From NCBI GenBank assembly GCA_024636135.1, contig JAGXHP010000079.1, positions 1 to 10,072 of the forward strand: a stretch of 10,072 nucleotides of DNA, in the 5' to 3' direction. Below are positions 6,551-10,072 of the stretch, piece by piece; within the stretch, counting starts at the first letter, position 1; each line of letters opens with the position of its first letter. A program made the position numbers and the translations under genes. This stretch comes from Chloroflexota bacterium (GTDB taxonomy: Bacteria; Chloroflexota; Limnocylindria; QHBO01). A model generated the notes under the pieces. The model did not search any database. It saw nothing but the letters and a program-made list of their open reading frames with translations, and was not told the DNA's origin.

Positions 6551-6560
6551 TCGCCCCGGC

Positions 6561-6929
6561 TCACTCGTCGGTGACGGGCTCGAGCCACTCCGTCTCTCCG
6601 AAGCTCAGGGCCACGTGGGTCATCGGCGAATCGGGTGAGGCACCATGCCAGTGCTCCTCGCCCGGTGGCGTCTCGACGAGGTCGCCCGGCTGAATCTCGA
6701 TCGCCGTCTCGCCGCGCACCGCGACGCGCCCCACGCCGTCGACGACGTGGATGACCTGCCCACCGCTGTGCCGGTGCCAATAGGTGCGGGCGCCGGGGTC
6801 GAAGGTGACCGCCAGGGCGGCTCCTTCCGGCGCGCCGATGCGACCGAGGTCGCGACGGCGGACGGTGCCGCTGAACGTCTCGGTCGCCATCGGCTCGAGC
6901 CGTGTCGAAGCGGTGCGGGCTATTCTCAT
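6561..6929 (-). CDS. Cupin protein of the (R)-mandelonitrile lyase-like type
   Basis: Small single-domain cupin, 122 aa. The metal site reads YWHRHSGGQ, giving H52, H54 and Q58, and PPGEEHWHG giving H93. This His-His-Gln-His set, with GQ in place of the usual glutamate and the HWHGA ending, matches the bacterial cupin hydroxynitrile lyases such as that of Granulicella tundricola, where the ligands fall at nearly the same residue numbers. Those are manganese-dependent, and the natural role of the group is uncertain. ATG 6929 overlaps the stop of the P-loop kinase gene by 4 nt (ATGA), and a GAGG lies 7 nt upstream; both favour this start over the longer open frame to 7139 and over M14. It is in the same operon as the kinase and M28 peptidase genes. 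Hydrolase or oxygenase activity cannot be excluded. Confidence 0.9.
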   Translation of the reverse strand: MRIARTASTRLEPMATETFSGTVRRRDLGRIGAPEGAALAVTFDPGARTYWHRHSGGQVIHVVDGVGRVAVRGETAIEIQPGDLVETPPGEEHWHGASPDSPMTHVALSFGETEWLEPVTDE

Positions 6930-7519
6930 GATGAGGCCTCGGATGCGGTGCTGATGGCATCCCGACGTGGCAGGCGCGGACACCCGGCAAGCTCGTCGAG
7001 ACGGTGAATGATGGCGCGGACCGAGCCGGACGGGCGTGCCGATCCGGTATCGGCGTGGATGTCGGCCAGCTCGGCATACAGCGGCGCGCGCCGTTCCGCG
7101 GTTGCCCGCATCCACGATTTCGGATCGTCGTCGAGCCACGGCCGATGTGCGCCGCCCACCGCCCGGGTCGCGAGCGTCAGCGGGTCGGCATCGAGCCAGA
7201 CCACGATCCCCCCGTCGCGCATCCTGGCGCGATTCTCCGGGTCGAGCACGGTGCCGGCCGCGACGCCGATGATGCAGGGCGGCTCCTGGGTGAGCCCGAT
7301 TGCCAGGGCAGCCGACTCGGCCGCGCGCACGGCCTCGGTTCCGCCGCGCTCCGCGATGGCCCGCGAGGTCGCTCCCCGCGTCCGCGCCACGAGCTCGTCA
7401 TTGTCGAGGTAGGGCCAGCCGGTGGCATCGGCGAGGAGTCGTCCGATCGTCGACTTGCCACTGCCCATCATGCCGACCAGGAGGAGGCGACACGGGACCT
7501 CCGAGGCGTCACGGGTCAT
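6926..7519 (-). CDS. Shikimate-kinase-like P-loop kinase
   Basis: 197 aa small-molecule kinase fold. Walker A is GMMGSGKST (16-24). D39 and D41 in YLDNDELV correspond to the substrate and metal aspartates of shikimate kinases, R65 and E68 in AVRAAE resemble the FRxxE stretch, and HRPWL (125-129) resembles the lid arginine-proline. The GGG stretch that binds shikimate is replaced by GVAAGTVL (A87, A88, G89), so the substrate may not be shikimate; gluconate- or other sugar-kinase-like activity is possible. No other aromatic-pathway gene is present. ATG 7519 follows a TAGACT box by 7 nt and has no Shine-Dalgarno, fitting a leaderless first gene; the frame is open further upstream to 8473, but that part is antisense to the GH16 gene. 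It is the first gene of the leftward six-gene cluster and overlaps the cupin gene by 4 nt. Confidence 0.85.
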   Translation of the reverse strand: MTRDASEVPCRLLLVGMMGSGKSTIGRLLADATGWPYLDNDELVARTRGATSRAIAERGGTEAVRAAESAALAIGLTQEPPCIIGVAAGTVLDPENRARMRDGGIVVWLDADPLTLATRAVGGAHRPWLDDDPKSWMRATAERRAPLYAELADIHADTGSARPSGSVRAIIHRLDELAGCPRLPRRDAISTASEASS

Positions 7520-7642
7520 GCGGCGCAGTCTACGTGCGACCAGCCGGCGGTGCTGGAGTGCACCCCATTGCGGCCGTGACGCTGGACAGATCGGAGCGTT
7601 GTCCCGCAGCCTACGGTCGACCCGTACGAACGTACTGCACCG
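7520..7642. promoter_or_regulatory. Divergent intergenic region between the kinase and GH16 genes
   Basis: This 123-nt gap is the longest in the window. Besides the leftward TAGACT box, the plus strand has TACGGT (7612-7617), a possible -10 box about 25 nt before ATG 7643. An inverted repeat, GTACG-AA-CGTAC, lies at 7624-7635 between that box and the start codon, placed where an operator could be. An 8-bp direct repeat, GTCGACCC, occurs at 7616-7623 and 7645-7652. No Shine-Dalgarno is visible before ATG 7643. Assignments are tentative. Confidence 0.45.
7527..7532 (-). promoter_or_regulatory. Putative -10 box (TAGACT) of the leftward six-gene cluster
   Basis: TAGACT on the minus strand (7532 to 7527) is followed by 7 nt and ATG 7519, so transcription would start at or next to the start codon. 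No convincing -35 is seen. It is the same hexamer at almost the same distance as before the HipA_2 gene. Confidence 0.6.
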
Positions 7643-8383
7643 ATGTCGACCCGACTCCACCGTTCCCTTGCCATCCTCACCGCCGCGGTCCTGCTCGGGG
7701 CCATGCCGATTCCGGCATCCGCCGCGCGACCCGCGCCGTCCGCACCGTCGACCGTCGAGTGGTCGGGGTTCACCTGGGAGGTCAAGTCGTACAACCGCAG
7801 GATCGGCCCGGGACCGAACTTCTTCTCCGCATCGAACGTGTCGGTCGACCGAGCGACGGACGACCTGCGGCTCCGCATCTCGCGCTCGGGCAAGAAGTGG
7901 ACGGTGGCCGAGGTCATCGCGCGCGCATCCCTCGGCTATGGAACGTACACCTGGACCATCAAGTCGCCGCCGGACGTGGATCCGAACGTCGTGATCGGCA
8001 TGTTCACCTGGAATGACGATCCCGCCTACGCGCATCGCGAGATCGACGTCGAGTTCGCGCGCTGGGGTAACGCGGCCGACCCGACGAGGGCCCAGTACGT
8101 GGTCCAACCCTGGGACGCCCCCGGCCACGATCATCGCTGGACCCAGCCGATGGGACTGATGGGCACGGTCCATTCGTTCACCTGGGAGCCGGGTCGCGTC
8201 GACTTCCGCAGCCAGCGAGCGGACGGATCTGAGCTGGCCTCGTACAGCTACAGCGGCACCGACGTTCCGATTCCCGGCGGCGAGAACCCGCGGATCAACC
8301 TCTGGCTGTTCCGTGGCTCGGCACCGATCGACGGGCAACCGGTGGAGATCGTCTTCGACTCGTTCACCCACACGGCGCCCTGA
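7643..8383 (+). CDS. Secreted glycoside hydrolase family 16-like protein
   Basis: Probable beta-glucan or related polysaccharide hydrolase, 246 aa, acting outside the cell. A signal peptide is clear: basic RLHR, a hydrophobic stretch at 9-21 and a likely cleavage after ASA (25-27). The rest is a single beta-rich domain. GYGTYTW (98-104) resembles the strand motif preceding the active site, and E133-I-D135-V-E137 matches the GH16 ExDxE motif, with E133 the likely nucleophile and E137 the acid/base. Aromatic residues throughout suit sugar binding. There is no carbohydrate-binding module, sortase motif or membrane anchor. ATG 7643 is chosen for the signal peptide, though no Shine-Dalgarno is seen. 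It is divergent from the leftward cluster and shows no clear operon with the cupin downstream. The substrate is unknown. Confidence 0.83.
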   Translation: MSTRLHRSLAILTAAVLLGAMPIPASAARPAPSAPSTVEWSGFTWEVKSYNRRIGPGPNFFSASNVSVDRATDDLRLRISRSGKKWTVAEVIARASLGYGTYTWTIKSPPDVDPNVVIGMFTWNDDPAYAHREIDVEFARWGNAADPTRAQYVVQPWDAPGHDHRWTQPMGLMGTVHSFTWEPGRVDFRSQRADGSELASYSYSGTDVPIPGGENPRINLWLFRGSAPIDGQPVEIVFDSFTHTAP

Positions 8384-8387
8384 CCCA

Positions 8388-8403
8388 GCGGCTAGAGTGC
8401 CGC
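8388..8403. promoter_or_regulatory. Inverted repeat enclosing a TAGAGT box before the cupin gene
   Basis: GCGGC (8388-8392) and GCCGC (8399-8403) form a perfect 5-bp inverted repeat whose 6-nt centre is TAGAGT (8393-8398), a TANNNT -10-like box. Transcription from it would start near 8405 and give a leader of about 50 nt. The repeat lies 4 nt after the GH16 stop, so it could instead be a weak hairpin at the end of that gene, but no T-run follows. Confidence 0.45.
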
Positions 8404-8440
8404 GAGCACGCCGGCTGATGGAATGCCCGGGCTGCCCATG

Positions 8441-8446
8441 AGGAGG
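8441..8446 (+). promoter_or_regulatory. Strong Shine-Dalgarno site of the cupin gene
   Basis: AGGAGG lies 11 nt before ATG 8458. It is one of the few full Shine-Dalgarno sites in the window and fixes the start of the cupin gene. Confidence 0.75.
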
Positions 8447-8457
8447 ATCCGCGTTCG

Positions 8458-8847
8458 ATGGCGCCTGAGACACGCCCGGCCCACGTTCCGAGCTCGCAGC
8501 TCGAGCTGCTCGACATCGAGGTCACGCGCGCCGGCGGGGGCGTTCGCTACCTGGAGGGTGAGCGCTACGGACTCGCAACCTCCGCCTACCACTCGCAGGT
8601 CCCCGTCGGTGCCGGGCCCCCGCCCCATCGGCACCCGTACGCCGAGGTGTTCGTCCTTCACGACGGGCAGGGCCGCTACCGGGTGGGCGACGAGACCTTC
8701 GACGCCGTTGCCGGTGACGTGGTGATCGTGCCGGCCAATGCGTGGCACTCGTTCACCAGCTCCGGCGATGGCCCGCTGCGCCAGACGGCGATCCACGAAG
8801 CGCCACGGCACGCGATGGAGCGACGGTCCGAAGCCTCCGATACGTGA
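8458..8847 (+). CDS. Cupin domain protein (classical His-His-Glu-His type)
   Basis: Single-domain cupin of 129 aa. Motif 1 is PPPHRHPYAEVFVLHDGQG with H57, H59 and E63; motif 2 is GDVVIVPANAWHSF with H97. Together these give the usual three-His, one-Glu metal site. Many such small cupins are metal-dependent isomerases, dioxygenases or sugar-binding proteins; nothing here decides the reaction. It is distinct from the other cupin in the window, which has Gln in place of Glu. The start is supported by the AGGAGG site, and the protein ends with a polar tail of about 25 residues. It reads alone, with a promoter-like box upstream and a 67-nt gap downstream. No signal peptide is seen, so it should be cytoplasmic. 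Confidence 0.9.
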   Translation: MAPETRPAHVPSSQLELLDIEVTRAGGGVRYLEGERYGLATSAYHSQVPVGAGPPPHRHPYAEVFVLHDGQGRYRVGDETFDAVAGDVVIVPANAWHSFTSSGDGPLRQTAIHEAPRHAMERRSEASDT

Positions 8848-8914
8848 CGGCCTTGCACCGGCGCGTAGGCTGGCGTCGACCGAGCATGCGGTCGTACGGA
8901 TACGGAGGAAGCTC
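8848..8914 (+). promoter_or_regulatory. Upstream region of the DUF1761 gene
   Basis: This 67-nt gap holds TAGGCT (8866-8871), a TANNNT -10-like box, and a 6-bp inverted repeat, CGACCG (8877-8882) and CGGTCG (8889-8894), with loop AGCATG. A GGAGG site (8904-8908) follows, 6 nt before GTG 8915. The hairpin would lie at or near the 5' end of the transcript, just upstream of the ribosome binding site. Confidence 0.5.
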
Positions 8915-9343
8915 GTGAGTCTCGACATCCTGGGCCAGGTCAACTGGCTGGCCGTGATCGTGGGAGGCGTCATCTATTTCGTGCTCGGCGCCCTGTGGTA
9001 TTCGCCGGCTCTCCTCGGCCGCCAGTGGCAGCGCTCGATCGGTTGGGATGCGGAGGCGAAACCGCCGGAGATGAACCTGATGAGCTTCCTCATCCCGTTC
9101 GTCGCGTACCTCGTGATGGCGACGGCCATCGCGGTGCTTGCCGTGGCCTCCGGCACGGACACGATCGGCGAGGGCGTGATCCTCGGCCTGGTGGCCGGCA
9201 TCGGTCTGTCGCTGATGCATTACGTGGTGGACGCGGCATTCGATCCCACCAAGCCGCAGCCGTGGACCTGGTTCGCGGTCAGCGGCAGCTATAACGCGAT
9301 CGGGTTGTTGATCGTGGCGGTGATCGTCGCAGCCTGGCGCTAG
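8915..9343 (+). CDS. DUF1761 family membrane protein
   Basis: Small membrane protein of 142 aa with four hydrophobic segments at about 10-30, 56-79, 85-107 and 124-141. The family signature is near the N terminus: VNWLAVIVGGVIYFVLGALWYSP (9-31), especially GALWYSP, followed by a charged linker. The function of DUF1761 is unknown to me. The GTG 8915 start is set by GGAGG 6 nt upstream and by the family N terminus; an open frame continues upstream to 8738, but it overlaps the cupin gene and does not look like protein of this family. A second histidine, in the segment near MHYVVDAAFDP (101-111), and the aromatic-rich PWTWF before the last segment are visible. It ends 11 nt from the stop of the oppositely oriented SDR gene. 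Confidence 0.88.
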   Translation: MSLDILGQVNWLAVIVGGVIYFVLGALWYSPALLGRQWQRSIGWDAEAKPPEMNLMSFLIPFVAYLVMATAIAVLAVASGTDTIGEGVILGLVAGIGLSLMHYVVDAAFDPTKPQPWTWFAVSGSYNAIGLLIVAVIVAAWR

Positions 9344-9354
9344 CCGCCAATCGC

Positions 9355-10072
9355 TCAGGTGCGCGCACCCCCGGTGAACGAGATGGTCTCGCCCGTCACG
9401 TAGGTGTTCGCCGCCGATCCGAGCCAGAGAACGAGAGCGGCCACGTCGTCCGGCGTCGCCAGCCGACGCAATGGGATCGACTTCGCCATCTTTTCGGCGC
9501 GCTCGGCTGGAATCGACGGCTCGCCGTCGCGCTCGGTCAGGATCTGTGACGGCGCCACCGCATTCACCAGGATGCCGTCGGGACCGAGCTCCTTTGCCAG
9601 AGACGCGGTCAGGCCGATGACCCCGGCCTTCGCAGCCGCGTAGTGGGCGGCGCGCCCGACACCCGCGATCCCCGATCGCGAGGCGAAGCTCACGATGCGG
9701 CCCCAGCCGCCCTTGCGCATTCCCGGCACGACCTCGCGCGTGACGCGAAAGACGGCTCCCAGCATGTCGTCGAGCATGCTGTCCCAGCTGTCGTCATCGA
9801 TCTCCGACACGGACTCCGTCCGGAACGCCGAGGTGGCGTTGACCAGCACGGTTACCGCCCCAAGCTCAGCGCTGACCGTGGCGGCCATCGCGGAGATCTC
9901 GGCCGTCGATCGCAGATCGGCGCCGACCACCACGGCACGCCCACCGGTCCGCTGGATCTCATCGACCGCATCGTGCGCACGACCCCGTCGCGTGGCGTCG
10001 CGCACGTGGAGGGCGACGCGTCCGCCCTCGGCAGCGAACGCCGACGCGAGCGTGGGTCCCACGCCTCCGCCC
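9355..10072 (-). CDS. Short-chain dehydrogenase/reductase (SDR), 5' end beyond the right edge
   Basis: NAD(P)-dependent oxidoreductase of the classical SDR family, FabG-like in length. The visible part begins in the Rossmann glycine motif: the codons before GTG 10062 read Gly-Gly-Gly-Val-Gly, so the true start lies outside the window and GTG 10062 is not the start. Numbering from that valine, S128, Y141 and K145 (HYAAAK) form the catalytic set with the usual 13-residue Ser-Tyr spacing. Basic residues after the second strand (VALHVRDATRR) favour NADP(H). Two usual features are changed: NNAG reads VNAT (74-77), and the active-site Asn position in the WDxxLDVNLxGxF-like stretch is Met (M100, in MLDDMLGAVF). 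The C terminus, ITSFTGG-like as GETISFTGGART, is normal for the family. The substrate is unknown. Confidence 0.9.
   Translation of the reverse strand, partial: GGGVGPTLASAFAAEGGRVALHVRDATRRGRAHDAVDEIQRTGGRAVVVGADLRSTAEISAMAATVSAELGAVTVLVNATSAFRTESVSEIDDDSWDSMLDDMLGAVFRVTREVVPGMRKGGWGRIVSFASRSGIAGVGRAAHYAAAKAGVIGLTASLAKELGPDGILVNAVAPSQILTERDGEPSIPAERAEKMAKSIPLRRLATPDDVAALVLWLGSAANTYVTGETISFTGGART

Noticed and set aside
5012..6574. 520-codon open frame on the plus strand
   Set aside because: It is antisense to the M28 and HipA_2 genes, both with intact catalytic motifs. Its translation is low-complexity, rich in Arg, Asp, Gly and Val, with no recognisable domain.
6930..7139. Longer start for the (R)-mandelonitrile lyase-like cupin
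   Set aside because: The added residues lie inside the kinase gene and are basic and unstructured; ATG 6929 gives the family length and an ATGA overlap.
7520..8473. Upstream extension of the P-loop kinase frame to 515 codons
   Set aside because: The extension runs antisense through the GH16 gene and shows no domain; the Walker A motif begins 15 residues after ATG 7519, which also has the TAGACT box.
8738..8914. Longer start for the DUF1761 gene
   Set aside because: It would overlap the cupin gene; GGAGG before GTG 8915 and the family N terminus fix the shorter start.
1..10072. Mobile elements, phage genes, CRISPR arrays, RNA genes
   Set aside because: No transposase, integrase, regular repeat-spacer pattern, tRNA cloverleaf or rRNA-like sequence was seen; no hairpin with a T-run typical of intrinsic terminators was found.

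Overview
The window is very GC-rich and tightly packed. It holds 13 protein genes, two of them cut by the window edges, and the longest gene-free gap is 123 nt. There are no tRNA, rRNA, CRISPR, IS or phage features. GC content, several promoter-like TANNNT boxes (TAGACT, TAGAGT, TAGGCT, TACGCT), starts without Shine-Dalgarno sites, and families such as HipA_2/DUF3037, DUF1761 and half-size TSUP proteins fit a high-GC, probably uncultured soil or freshwater bacterium. Chloroflexota (Limnocylindria/Ellin6529-like) is my first guess and Actinomycetota the alternative; this is inference only. It reads as ordinary chromosome.

Left part, 1-3578. A PAS-containing sensor histidine kinase reads leftward off the edge (complement 1..1032). 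Across a 55-nt divergent gap, a compact four-gene operon reads rightward: a DrrA-type ABC ATPase, a DrrB-type permease, and two half-size TauE/SafE (TSUP) membrane proteins. These genes are joined by 4-nt GTGA overlaps or a 6-nt gap. The ABC pair probably exports a lipophilic compound or antibiotic; the TSUP pair probably moves an anion.

Centre, 3575-7519. Six genes read leftward almost without gaps. In transcription order they are a shikimate-kinase-like P-loop kinase, a mandelonitrile-lyase-type cupin, an M28 metallopeptidase, a HipA-like kinase (HipA_2), a DUF3037 protein and a membrane protein with an external C-terminal domain. The first gene and the HipA gene both have TAGACT 6-7 nt before ATG and no Shine-Dalgarno site, so they look leaderless. 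The HipA box shares its TAG with the stop codon of the M28 gene. The cluster meets the TSUP operon tail to tail, with the two stop codons sharing a CTAG.

Right part, 7643-10072. A secreted GH16-like hydrolase, a classical cupin and a DUF1761 membrane protein read rightward, the last two behind strong Shine-Dalgarno sites. A short-chain dehydrogenase/reductase reads leftward and runs off the right edge. It has substitutions at two normally conserved active-site positions.

The best candidates for little-described biology are the HipA_2-DUF3037-membrane protein module with its own leaderless promoter, the tandem half-TSUP pair attached to a DrrAB exporter, and the SDR with altered NNAG and Asn positions. 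No defence island or wholly new system is evident.
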